Below, piece after piece: positions 7,924 through 15,770 of a DNA stretch of 64,000 nucleotides; positions within the stretch are counted from its first letter, which is position 1; each line of letters starts with the position of its first letter. Location of the stretch: the NCBI GenBank assembly GCA_050246735.1, contig JBFWVM010000012.1, forward strand, positions 62,001 through 126,000. Direction: 5' to 3'. This stretch comes from Taklimakanibacter sp050246735 (GTDB lineage Bacteria > Pseudomonadota > Alphaproteobacteria > Rhizobiales > Aestuariivirgaceae). Made by a program: the position numbers and the translations under genes. Under the pieces are notes generated by a model. That model had not been told where the DNA came from, did not search any database, and saw nothing but the letters and a program-made list of their open reading frames with translations.

Positions 7924-9342
7924 TCAGCAGCTGTAATACATGTCGTACTCGACCGGGTGCGGCGTCATCTCGTAGCGCATGTTCTCTTCCATCTTGAGAT
8001 CGATATAGCTGTCGATCTGGTCGTCGGTGAACACGCCGCCCTTCTTCAGGAACTCGCGGTCTTTGTCGAGCGAGGCGAGGGCCTCGCGCAGCGAGCCGCA
8101 GACCGTCGGGATGTCCTTGAGCTCGGCCGGCGGCAGATCGTAGAGGTTCTTGTCCATCGCGTCGCCGGGATGGATCTTGTTCACGACGCCGTCGAGGCCC
8201 GCCATCAGGAGAGCCGAGAAGGCCAGATAGGGGTTGGCCGCCGGGTCGGGGAAGCGGACTTCGACGCGCTTCGCCTTGGGATTGGAGGTGTGCGGGATGC
8301 GGCAGGAGGCCGACCGGTTGCGCGAGGAATAGGCGAGCAGCACCGGCGCCTCGTAGCCCGGCACCAGGCGCTTGTAGGAGTTGGTGGAAGGATTGGTGAA
8401 GGCGTTGCAGGCCTTGGCGTGCTTGATCACGCCGCCGATGAAATGCAGGCAGAGCTCCGAGAGGTCGGCATACTGGTTGCCGGCCATCTGCGGCTTGCCG
8501 TCCTTCCAGATCGAGAAGTGGCAATGCATGCCCGAGCCGTTGTCGCCGAAGACCGGCTTCGGCATGAACGTGGCCGTCTTGCCATAGGCATGCGCCACAT
8601 TGTGGATCACGTATTTGTAGATCTGCATCTGGTCGGCCATGTCGACCAGGGTGGAGAACTTCATGCCGAGCTCGTGCTGGGCGGCCGCCACCTCGTGGTG
8701 GTGCTTCTCGACGGTGACGCCCATCTGCGCCATGACCGAGAGCATCTCCGAGCGCATGTCCTGGGCGGAATCCTGCGGGTTCACCGGAAAATAGCCGCCC
8801 TTGATGCGCATGCGGTGGCCGAGATTGCCGGTCTCGTATTCGCGGTCCGTGTTGGTCGGCAGCTCGATCGAATCGAGCCTGAAGCCGGTATTGTAGGGCG
8901 ACGAGGCGAAGCGGACGTCGTCGAAGATGAAGAACTCGGCTTCCGGGCCGACATAGACCGTGTCGCCGGACTTGGTCTGCTTCAGATAGGCTTCGGCGCG
9001 CTTGGCGATCATGCGCGGATCGCGCGTGTAGCCTTCGCCGGTCGAGGGCTCGAGAATGTCGCAGAAGACGGCGAGCGTCGCCTGTGCATAGAAGGGGTCC
9101 ATATGGGCGGAGGCCGGGTCCGGCATCAGCACCATGTCGGACTCGTTGATCGCCTTCCAGCCCGCGATCGAGGAGCCGTCGAACATCAGGCCCTCGGCGA
9201 AGGCCTCCTCGTTGATCTGCGACACGTCCATCGTCAGGTGCTGCAGCTTTCCGCGCGGGTCGGTGAAGCGGAGATCGACGAACTTCACGTCCTTCTCCTT
9301 GATGAGCTTCAATACCGAATCGGCGTCCTTGACCTTGGCCAT
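7924..9342 (-). CDS. glnA: type I glutamine synthetase
   Basis: 472 residues. Makes glutamine from glutamate, ammonia and ATP as a cytoplasmic dodecamer, the main ammonia-assimilating step. Seen: the N-terminal beta-grasp with FVDLRFTDPRGKLQH, the catalytic domain with GPEAEFFIFD, GSGMHCHFS and NPSTNSYKRLVPG, and the adenylylation loop KNLYDLPPAE with Tyr401, meaning it can be switched off by GlnE. The ATG at 9342 is preceded by AGAGGGA; the frame upstream is shadow. It follows glnB by 40 bases, so both are read from the sigma-54 site upstream of glnB. Confidence 0.97.
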   Translation of the reverse strand: MAKVKDADSVLKLIKEKDVKFVDLRFTDPRGKLQHLTMDVSQINEEAFAEGLMFDGSSIAGWKAINESDMVLMPDPASAHMDPFYAQATLAVFCDILEPSTGEGYTRDPRMIAKRAEAYLKQTKSGDTVYVGPEAEFFIFDDVRFASSPYNTGFRLDSIELPTNTDREYETGNLGHRMRIKGGYFPVNPQDSAQDMRSEMLSVMAQMGVTVEKHHHEVAAAQHELGMKFSTLVDMADQMQIYKYVIHNVAHAYGKTATFMPKPVFGDNGSGMHCHFSIWKDGKPQMAGNQYADLSELCLHFIGGVIKHAKACNAFTNPSTNSYKRLVPGYEAPVLLAYSSRNRSASCRIPHTSNPKAKRVEVRFPDPAANPYLAFSALLMAGLDGVVNKIHPGDAMDKNLYDLPPAELKDIPTVCGSLREALASLDKDREFLKKGGVFTDDQIDSYIDLKMEENMRYEMTPHPVEYDMYYSC

Positions 9343-9382
9343 TTTTATCCCTCTGGTTGGCTTGGTTGTCTTTTCGGGGAGA

Positions 9383-9721
9383 TCAGAGCGCGTCCGTGCC
9401 GGATTCGCCGGTACGGATGCGGATCGCTTGATCGATGGTCGAGATGAAGATCTTGCCGTCACCGATGCGCCCGGTGCGCGCCGCGTTCTGGATCGCCTCC
9501 ACCGCCTTGTCGACGAGCTCGTCGGCGAGGACGATCTCGATCTTCACCTTGGGCAGGAAGTCGACGACATATTCGGCGCCGCGATAGAGCTCGGTATGTC
9601 CTTTCTGCCGGCCGAAGCCTTTCGCCTCGGTGACGGTGATGCCTTGCAGGCCGACTTCCTGCAGGGCTTCCTTGACCTCGTCGAGCTTGAACGGCTTGAT
9701 GATCGCCTCGATCTTTTTCAT
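9383..9721 (-). CDS. glnB: nitrogen regulatory protein P-II
   Basis: 112 residues, the usual length. A trimeric cytoplasmic signal protein that reads 2-oxoglutarate and ATP/ADP and controls NtrB, the adenylyltransferase and other targets. The P-II signatures are present: the N-terminus MKKIEAIIKPFKLDEVKEAL, the T-loop with the uridylylated Tyr51 in ELYRGAEYVVDF, and TGRIGDGKIF close to the end. The ATG at 9721 has AGGGGTG upstream. It is the first gene of glnB-glnA, the standard alphaproteobacterial order, and lies about 22 bases downstream of the predicted start of a sigma-54 promoter. Confidence 0.97.
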   Translation of the reverse strand: MKKIEAIIKPFKLDEVKEALQEVGLQGITVTEAKGFGRQKGHTELYRGAEYVVDFLPKVKIEIVLADELVDKAVEAIQNAARTGRIGDGKIFISTIDQAIRIRTGESGTDAL

Positions 9722-9753
9722 GCACACCCCTGTTATGATCTTGCGGGCCTTGT

Positions 9754-9769
9754 TGCAGGCCGCGTGCCA
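9754..9769 (-). promoter_or_regulatory. sigma-54 (RpoN) promoter of glnBA
   Basis: Read on the minus strand the site is TGGCACGCGGCCTGCA. It matches the RpoN consensus TGGCACG-N4-TTGCA at all but one base, with GG and GC exactly at the -24/-12 spacing. It predicts a start about 22 bases before the glnB ATG. About 100 bases further upstream (9866-9880) is an inverted repeat GCCCA-N5-TGGGC that could be an activator (NtrC) site, though it is not a close match to the NtrC consensus. Confidence 0.82.
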
Positions 9770-9930
9770 ACCGGCTTTGGAACAAAGAATACGAACGAAA
9801 TCAACAGGCTGACATTCCGGTCGATGCCGGCCTGCACGATTCCGCTGCCTAATTATAAGGCATTCGCCCACCACTTGGGCAGGCAAATGCGGCGGCGGAC
9901 AAATTTACCGGAACCGGCTATGGATGTGCC

Positions 9931-10539
9931 ATGGGCATGGCGGTCGGGCGATCAGCATCGCGATTCACGGTTCGGCCTCTCACTGCGTCGCGCTGGCCGG
10001 ACGTCGAGGACTTGTTCGGGCCCGGCAAGGGCGCCAATTCCGGCTGCTGGTGCATGTGGCCGAGGCTCACCGGAGCGGAGTTCAGGGCGCTGAGCAAGGA
10101 CAGGCGCAAGAAAGCCTTCAGATCCTGCGTCGCCAAGGGCCCGGCGCCCGGTCTTCTCCTCTATGAGGATGGCCGGGCGGTCGGCTGGGTGGCCGTGTCG
10201 CCGCGGGCCGAGGTCGTCCGCTTCGAAAAGGCCAGGGCCTCGGCGCTCGAGCCTGGGAGCCACCCACTGAAGCATTATGCGATCACCTGCTTCTATGTCC
10301 GCGCCGGCTACCGCAGGCGCGGCCTGATGGCCGAGCTCGCCAAAGCCGCCATCGATCATGCGAAAAGGGAGAAGGCCAGGGCCATCGACGTGTGTCCGAT
10401 CGAGACCGACAGGCCTTTGATGTGGGGCGAAGGGTTCGTCGGCATCGCGTCGGTGTTTCGCGGACTGGGTTTCACGGAAGTGGCGCGCCGCTCGCCGCGC
10501 CGGCCATTGATGCGGCTCTCCCTCGGGAACTGGCCGTAA
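9931..10539 (+). CDS. GNAT-family N-acetyltransferase
   Basis: 202 residues. The acetyl-CoA-binding core is visible as a beta-strand followed by the pyrophosphate loop and helix: ITCFYVRAGYRRRGLMAELA, around residues 113-132. The N-terminal part contains a Trp/Cys-rich segment NSGCWCMWPR typical of one branch of uncharacterised GNAT enzymes. The acceptor is unknown. It diverges from glnB. A downstream ATG at 9937 is an alternative start. Confidence 0.8.
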   Translation: MGMAVGRSASRFTVRPLTASRWPDVEDLFGPGKGANSGCWCMWPRLTGAEFRALSKDRRKKAFRSCVAKGPAPGLLLYEDGRAVGWVAVSPRAEVVRFEKARASALEPGSHPLKHYAITCFYVRAGYRRRGLMAELAKAAIDHAKREKARAIDVCPIETDRPLMWGEGFVGIASVFRGLGFTEVARRSPRRPLMRLSLGNWP

Positions 10540-10540
10540 T

Positions 10541-10566
10541 CGGATCGATGCGCCTTCGCCGATCCG
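10541..10566. other. intergenic hairpin without a T-run
   Basis: CGGATCG at 10541-10547 pairs perfectly with CGATCCG at 10560-10566 around a 12-base loop, just behind the GNAT gene. No T-run follows, so it is at best a weak terminator or an RNA-stabilising stem. Confidence 0.35.
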
Positions 10567-10656
10567 ATGCCGCTCGCGGCTATGCAAAGGCCTCTTGAAC
10601 CCGGCGCCGCGACCTGCCACCTCTGAGCCTGTCGTCACCTCTTGTGGAGCCCGCTC

Positions 10657-11841
10657 ATGGTCAAAGTCGCGCTGCTGACCGCAGGCGGCCTGGCGCCGTG
10701 CCTCTCGGCGGCCGTCGGCGGCCTGATCGAGCGCTACTCGGCCCTCGCGCCGGAGGTCGGGATCATCGGCTATCGCTACGGCTATCAGGGGCTGCTCGCC
10801 GGCGACAGCGTCGAGATCACGTCGGCGCTGCGCGGGCAGGCGCCGGTCCTTCGCCGGCAAGGCGGCAGCCCGATCGGCAACAGCCGGGTCAAGCTGACCA
10901 ATGCCGCCGACCTGGTGAAGCGCGGGCTCATCGAGACGGGCGAGGATCCTCTCCATGTCGCGGCGGCGCGGTTGCGCGAGGACGGGGTCACGATCCTCCA
11001 TACGATCGGGGGTGACGACACCAACACGACGGCGGCGGACCTCGCGAGCTTCCTGGCCGGGAGCGGCCATGGGCTGACCGTGGTCGGGCTTCCCAAGACC
11101 ATCGACAACGACATCGTGCCGGTCCGCCAGTCGCTCGGCGCCGATACCGCGGCGGAGCAGGGCGCGATCTTCTTCGAGAACGTCGTCAACGAACGCACCA
11201 CCGCACCGCGCACCCTCGTGATCCACGAGGTGATGGGCCGCCATTCGGGCTGGCTCGCGGCGGCGACGGCGCGTGCCTACCGCCGGCGCCTCGCGGCGCC
11301 ATCGCCATTTGCCGCGGTCCAGAAGGACATCGACGCCCTCTATATCCCCGAGAGTCCCATCGCCATCGATGCCGAGGCGCGCCGGCTCAAGGCCGTCATG
11401 GACGCCAAGGGCTCGGTCGCGATCTTCCTCAGCGAAGGTGCGGGCGTCGCCGACCTCGTGCGCGAGATGGAAGGGCGCGGCGAGGCGGTCGAGCGCGATG
11501 CCTTCGGTCACGTCAAGATCGACAAGATCAATGTCGGCGACTGGTTCTCGCGGCGCTTCGCCGGGCTCATCGGCGCCGAACGCACCCTGGTGCAGAAGTC
11601 CGGCTATTTCGCCCGCTCCGCCGCCGCCAATGCCGAGGATCTCCGGCTCATCGACGCCATGGTCGATCATGCCGTCGCCGCGGGGCTCAAGGGCGAGAGC
11701 GGTGTCGTCGGCCATGACGAGGACCGGGGCGGCGATCTGCGCACCATCGAATTTTCGCGCATCAGGGGCGGCAAGCATTTCGACGCCGGGGCAGGCTGGT
11801 TCACGGACCTTCTGCGCGAGATCGGCCAGCCGGCCGGCTGA
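10657..11841 (+). CDS. pfp: diphosphate-dependent 6-phosphofructokinase
   Basis: 394 residues from the ATG at 10657 (GGAG upstream). Interconverts fructose 6-phosphate and fructose 1,6-bisphosphate using pyrophosphate, reversibly, in glycolysis or gluconeogenesis. Evidence for the PPi type rather than the ATP type: GGDDT (residues 118-122), where ATP enzymes have a Gly in place of the second Asp, and PKTIDND (146-152), with the lysine that blocks ATP use. MGRHSGWLA further on is the substrate-binding MGR motif. It stands alone between the GNAT gene and nnr. Confidence 0.9.
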   Translation: MVKVALLTAGGLAPCLSAAVGGLIERYSALAPEVGIIGYRYGYQGLLAGDSVEITSALRGQAPVLRRQGGSPIGNSRVKLTNAADLVKRGLIETGEDPLHVAAARLREDGVTILHTIGGDDTNTTAADLASFLAGSGHGLTVVGLPKTIDNDIVPVRQSLGADTAAEQGAIFFENVVNERTTAPRTLVIHEVMGRHSGWLAAATARAYRRRLAAPSPFAAVQKDIDALYIPESPIAIDAEARRLKAVMDAKGSVAIFLSEGAGVADLVREMEGRGEAVERDAFGHVKIDKINVGDWFSRRFAGLIGAERTLVQKSGYFARSAAANAEDLRLIDAMVDHAVAAGLKGESGVVGHDEDRGGDLRTIEFSRIRGGKHFDAGAGWFTDLLREIGQPAG

Positions 11842-11901
11842 GCCGCCCCTTTTCGGGAAGTCGCGTCTTGCGGCGGGCGGCAGGCTCGGCGAACATGCGC
11901 C

Positions 11902-13365
11902 ATGCATGCCCATGCCCTGCTGACGCCCGAGGAGATGTATCGCGCCGATGCGCTCGCGGTCGCGGCGGGCGTGCCCTCGCTCACCCTCATGGAGACTGCC
12001 GGGCGGGCCGTGGCCGAAGAGATCCTGCGCCGCTTCGGCGCGCGCCCGACCCTCGTTCTCTGCGGGCCGGGCAACAATGGCGGCGACGGCTTCGTCGTGG
12101 CGCGCCATCTCGCCCGATGGGGCTGGCCGGTGCGTCTCGCGCTCCATGGCGACCGCGGCAGGCTCGCCGGCGATGCCGCCGTCATGGCGCAACGCTGGAG
12201 CGGCCCCGTGGAAGCCCCCGGCGCCCCCGGCGATGCCGGTCTGATCGTCGATGCGCTCTTCGGCGCCGGCCTGTCGCGGCCCTTGCCGGACGCGCTCGTG
12301 GCCCTCGCCAGGGACGTGAAGGTGCCGGTGGTCGCCATAGACGTCCCCTCGGGCCTCGACGGAGCGACGGGGCAGGTGAGGCCCGACGCCTTCCGGGCGG
12401 CGCTCACCGTGACCTTCTTCCGCAGGAAGCCCGGCCATGTGCTGATGCCGGGGCGCTCCTATTGCAGCGAGACGGTCGTCGCCGACATCGGTATTCCGGC
12501 CGCGGTCCTGGCCGCCATCGCGCCGAGGCTCGCCGAGAACCGGCCGCCGTCTCTCCCCGCCGCGGCGGCGGGAGGGCACAAATATGAGCGCGGCCATGCC
12601 GTCGTCCTCTCGGGGGCCGCCCACCAGACGGGTGCTGCGCGCCTCGCCGCGCGCGCCGCCCTGCGGGTCGGGGCCGGCCTCGTCACGCTCGCCTCGCCCG
12701 CGGCGGCCATGGCGGTGAACGCCGCCCATCTCACAGCGATCATGCTGGCCGAAGCTTCCGATGCGCCGGCTGTGAGCCGGCTTCTCGACGACCGGCGAAA
12801 GAATGCCGTCTGCCTCGGCCCGGCCTTGGGAGTCGGCGCGCACACCTGCGCCAAGGTACGTGCCGCGCTCGGCAGCGGCGCCGCCGTCGTCCTCGATGCC
12901 GATGCCCTGACATCCTTCGCCGGAGCGCCGGACGAGCTCTTCCGGGCCATTGCCGAACGGCCCGGCCGGGCCGTCGTGATGACCCCGCACGAGGGAGAAT
13001 TTTCACGTATTTTCAAAGATCTGCGCAGCCTGCCGGACTCGAAATGCGAGCGCGCCCTGAGCGCTGCTTCACGCGCCGGGGCCGTCGTTCTCCTGAAGGG
13101 GCCGGACAGCGTCGCGGCAAGCCCCGACGGCCGGGCCGTCGTCAACACGAATGCGCCGCCGAGCCTCGCCACCGCGGGTTCCGGCGATGTCCTGGCGGGA
13201 TTGGTCACGGGCCTCCTGGCCCAGGGCCTCGAGCCCCTCGAAGCGGCGTCGGCAGCCATGTGGCTGCACGGCGCGGCGGCGCGGAAATTCGGCGGTTTCG
13301 GGCTGATTGCCGAAGACTTGCCCGACCTCATTTCTAGTGGCATCGCCCGGAACCCTCTGCTATAG
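11902..13365 (+). CDS. nnr: bifunctional NAD(P)HX epimerase / ADP-dependent NAD(P)HX dehydratase
   Basis: 487 residues, the normal size for the fused bacterial enzyme. It repairs hydrated NADH and NADPH: the N-terminal YjeF_N epimerase domain (about residues 1-210; LCGPGNNGGDGFVVARHLAR near 53-72) interconverts the R and S forms, and the C-terminal ribokinase-like domain (about 220-480; VMTPHEGEFSRIF and ATAGSGDVLAGLVTG) dehydrates the S form with ADP or ATP. Both domains look intact. The gene ends 36 bases before tRNA-Leu. Confidence 0.94.
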   Translation: MHAHALLTPEEMYRADALAVAAGVPSLTLMETAGRAVAEEILRRFGARPTLVLCGPGNNGGDGFVVARHLARWGWPVRLALHGDRGRLAGDAAVMAQRWSGPVEAPGAPGDAGLIVDALFGAGLSRPLPDALVALARDVKVPVVAIDVPSGLDGATGQVRPDAFRAALTVTFFRRKPGHVLMPGRSYCSETVVADIGIPAAVLAAIAPRLAENRPPSLPAAAAGGHKYERGHAVVLSGAAHQTGAARLAARAALRVGAGLVTLASPAAAMAVNAAHLTAIMLAEASDAPAVSRLLDDRRKNAVCLGPALGVGAHTCAKVRAALGSGAAVVLDADALTSFAGAPDELFRAIAERPGRAVVMTPHEGEFSRIFKDLRSLPDSKCERALSAASRAGAVVLLKGPDSVAASPDGRAVVNTNAPPSLATAGSGDVLAGLVTGLLAQGLEPLEAASAAMWLHGAAARKFGGFGLIAEDLPDLISSGIARNPLL

Positions 13366-13400
13366 ACCCCGCCCATCGCAACGGGCCCGAGCCTCGGCGC

Positions 13401-13485
13401 GCGGGCGTGGTGAAATTGGCAGACACGCAGGATTTAGGTTCCTGTGGGGCAACCCGTGGGGGTTCAAGTCCCTCCGCCCGCACCA
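13401..13485 (+). tRNA. tRNA-Leu (UAG)
   Basis: 85 bases. The seven-pair acceptor stem GCGGGCG/CGCCCGC, discriminator A and an encoded CCA (13483-13485) are visible. The anticodon stem CAGGA/TCCTG encloses the loop TTTAGGT, giving anticodon TAG for CUA codons. The long variable arm marks a class II tRNA, as expected for leucine. The T arm GGGGGTTCAAGTCCCTC is normal. Confidence 0.95.
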
Positions 13486-13562
13486 AGGCCGAGCGCCCGG
13501 AGCAGCCTGTTTTCGCAGGATTTCCGCGAGAGTGAAGACCCCATAAGGATTGAGCAGGGAAC

Positions 13563-15101
13563 ATGCAGGTTACCGAAACGCTGAGCTCCGGCCTGAAGCG
13601 CGAATTCAAGGTCGTCGTCGCTGCCCAGGATCTCGACAAGGAACTCAACAAGCGCCTGACCGAGATGGCCGGCAAGGCCCATCTCAAGGGCTTCCGTCCC
13701 GGCAAGGTGCCGGTGCCGCACCTGAAGCGCGTCTACGGCAAGTCCGTCATGGCCGAGGTCGTGCAGAAGCAGCTCGACGACGCCAGCAAGCAGGTGCTGG
13801 CCGAGCGCAACCTGAAGCCCGCCTATCAGCCGGAAGTGAAGCTTCCGGAAGACGAGGCGGAGGTCGCCCGCATCTTCGACGGCAAGAGCGATCTCGCCTA
13901 CACGATGTCGCTCGAGGTGATCCCGAGCTTCGAGCTCCAGGACACGAGCGGCCTCGAGCTCGAGCGCCATGTGATCGAGGTCACCGACGCGCATGTCGAC
14001 GAAGCGCTCGGCCGCATCGCCGCCCAGTACAAGGACTGGCAGGCCAAGGACGGCAAGGCGGAGAAAGGCGACCGGGTGACGATCTCCTTCGTCGGCAAGA
14101 TCGACGGCGCGCCCTTCGAGGGCGGCACCGCCGAGAATGTCCCGCTCGAGCTGGGCTCCGGCCAGTTCATCCCGGGCTTCGAGGACCAGCTCGCCGGCGC
14201 CAAGGCCGGCGACGACATGCAGGTGAAGGTCACGTTCCCCGAGACCTATGGCGTGGCGACGCTCGCCGGCAAGCCGGCCGAGTTCGACGTGAAGGTGACG
14301 AGCGTCGAGGCGCCGAAGCAGTCGGCGATCGACGACGAATTCGCCGGGAAGCTCGGTCTCGAGAGCCTCGACAAGCTCAAGGAGACGGTCCGCGAGCGTC
14401 TCGGCCAGGAATATGGCCAGATGACCAGCCTCAAGCTCAAGCGCGACGTCCTCGACGCGCTCGACAAGACCTACAGCTTCGAGCTGCCGGAAAAGCTGGT
14501 GGAGACCGAGTTCAACGGCATCTGGAATGCTCTCGCGAGCGAGATGCAGCGCACCGGCAAGAGCTTCGCCGACGAGAACACGACCGAAGAGGAGGCGCGC
14601 AGGGAATATCGCGCCATCGCGGAGCGGCGGGTGCGCCTGGGCCTTGTGCTGGGCACGCTGGGCGAGAGGGAGGGCGTCACCGTCAATGACGACGAGCTGC
14701 AGCGGGCGCTTCTCGATCGTGCCCGCCAGTTCCCGGGCCAGGAGCGCCGGGTCTTCGACTATTACCGCAAGAGCGCCAATGCGCTCCTCGAATTGCGCGG
14801 GCCCATCTTCGAGCAGAAGGTCGTCGATCACATCGTGTCCAAGGCCAAGGTCGCGGACAAGCAGGTCACGCGCGAGGAGCTGCAGGCCCTGGTGCAGGAC
14901 GAGGATGAGCATGATCACGACCATCACGACCATGACCATCATGACCATGACCATCATGACCATGACCATGACCATGATCACGACCATGACCACGGTCATG
15001 ACCACGACCATGATCACGCGCATCACGATCACGCCCATGAGCCCGGGGAGGCGCCGGCCAGGAAGAAGGCCCCGGCCAAAAAGGCCAAGAATGCGGAGTG
15101 A
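13563..15101 (+). CDS. tig: trigger factor, ribosome-associated chaperone and peptidyl-prolyl isomerase
   Basis: 512 residues; most trigger factors have 430-490. It binds near the ribosome exit tunnel and holds nascent chains. The ribosome-docking signature GFRPGKVP is at residues 43-50. The FKBP-type isomerase domain (about 160-250) starts with EKGDRVTISFVGKIDGAPFE, and the helical arms follow. The excess length is a tail of 43 residues made only of His, Asp, Ala and Gly, then a Lys/Ala-rich end. It is the first gene of the tig-clpP-clpX-lon locus. Confidence 0.97.
   Translation: MQVTETLSSGLKREFKVVVAAQDLDKELNKRLTEMAGKAHLKGFRPGKVPVPHLKRVYGKSVMAEVVQKQLDDASKQVLAERNLKPAYQPEVKLPEDEAEVARIFDGKSDLAYTMSLEVIPSFELQDTSGLELERHVIEVTDAHVDEALGRIAAQYKDWQAKDGKAEKGDRVTISFVGKIDGAPFEGGTAENVPLELGSGQFIPGFEDQLAGAKAGDDMQVKVTFPETYGVATLAGKPAEFDVKVTSVEAPKQSAIDDEFAGKLGLESLDKLKETVRERLGQEYGQMTSLKLKRDVLDALDKTYSFELPEKLVETEFNGIWNALASEMQRTGKSFADENTTEEEARREYRAIAERRVRLGLVLGTLGEREGVTVNDDELQRALLDRARQFPGQERRVFDYYRKSANALLELRGPIFEQKVVDHIVSKAKVADKQVTREELQALVQDEDEHDHDHHDHDHHDHDHHDHDHDHDHDHDHGHDHDHDHAHHDHAHEPGEAPARKKAPAKKAKNAE
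14910..15038 (+). repeat. His-Asp low-complexity repeat inside tig
   Basis: 43 codons, mostly alternating CAT/CAC and GAC/GAT, encode 24 His, 16 Asp, 2 Ala and 1 Gly. At DNA level it is a run of short, imperfect CATGAC/CATCATGAC units, prone to slippage. It is in frame and translated, and the protein continues for 21 more residues. Confidence 0.95.
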
Positions 15102-15126
15102 TCCGCGCGTCCCCGCGGAAACGAAG

Positions 15127-15152
15127 AAGGCGGCCGGATGGCCGCCTTTTCC
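15127..15152. terminator. intrinsic terminator between tig and exoD
   Basis: AAGGCGGCC, a four-base GGAT loop, then GGCCGCCTT and TTCC. A nine-pair perfect stem with T on one side and A on the other; it lies exactly between the converging stop codons of tig (15101) and the exoD-like gene (15153). Confidence 0.85.
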
Positions 15153-15770
15153 TTATGGGCTGATCCAGTTGCTGAGGAACGCGAAGATCGCGGTGCCGAA
15201 CAGATAGAGCAGGATCAGGATGAGGACGGTGGCGAAGGTGCCGAGCCAGCCGGCCGCCATCGCGAGGTCGTCCTGCTCGATGAGGCCGAGCGCGAAGCAG
15301 CACAAGGCGAAGGCGGGCGCCATGTTGGCGCCCGGTATGGGAAGCAGGATGACGATGGCGCAGAAAAGCCCGGCGAGGCCGGCGAGCCTCTCGGCCAGGG
15401 CCGCGGTGAGGAGCGTGCCCCGGCGCGGCTTGAGCAGCTTCTCGATCCTGACGACCGGGGGCACGAGCCGCTGGAGCAGATAGAGGAGGCGGCCGCCGCC
15501 CATGCGCATCGTGGCCAGCCGCCCGGGCAGCCAGACCTTGTCCTGCCCGATCATCAGCTGCGCGGTGATGAAAAGCAGCGGCACGCCGAGAACGAAGGAC
15601 GATCCCGGCGGCAGCGGAATGAGGTTGGGCGCCGCGAACAGCAGGATGAGCGCGCCGAAACCGCGCTCGCCCAGCGCCTTGACGATGTCGCCGAACGTCA
15701 TGTCCGGATCGCCGCTTTCGGACAGCCGCTTCAGGATGTCGGAGAGCCGTTCGGAATACGGCTCCCTCAC
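15153..15770 (-). CDS. ExoD-family membrane protein
   Basis: 205 residues, typical for the family. ExoD was first described in Sinorhizobium as needed for exopolysaccharide production and nodule invasion; its biochemistry is unknown. The N-terminus is soluble (RLSDILKRLSESGD, then the conserved MTFGDIVKALGERGFGAL), followed by about four membrane segments, with the conserved ANLIPLPPGSS-like turn (APNLIPLPPGSS) and LPIPGANMAPA. Its ATG overlaps the stop of the upstream CorC/HlyC-type gene by four bases, so the two are translationally coupled. Confidence 0.88.
   Translation of the reverse strand: MREPYSERLSDILKRLSESGDPDMTFGDIVKALGERGFGALILLFAAPNLIPLPPGSSFVLGVPLLFITAQLMIGQDKVWLPGRLATMRMGGGRLLYLLQRLVPPVVRIEKLLKPRRGTLLTAALAERLAGLAGLFCAIVILLPIPGANMAPAFALCCFALGLIEQDDLAMAAGWLGTFATVLILILLYLFGTAIFAFLSNWISP

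Noticed and set aside
9952..12990. 1012-codon minus-strand open frame
   Set aside because: Arg/Gly/Asp/His-rich shadow of three clear plus-strand genes (GNAT, pfp, nnr); long antisense frames are expected at this G+C content.
13334..13705. 123-codon minus-strand frame containing AEGLEPPRVAPQEPKSC
   Set aside because: Antisense of tRNA-Leu and of the start of tig; another classic false gene.
14910..15038. Tandem short repeats looking like a small array
   Set aside because: Units are 6-9 bases and in frame in tig; no spacers, so not CRISPR.
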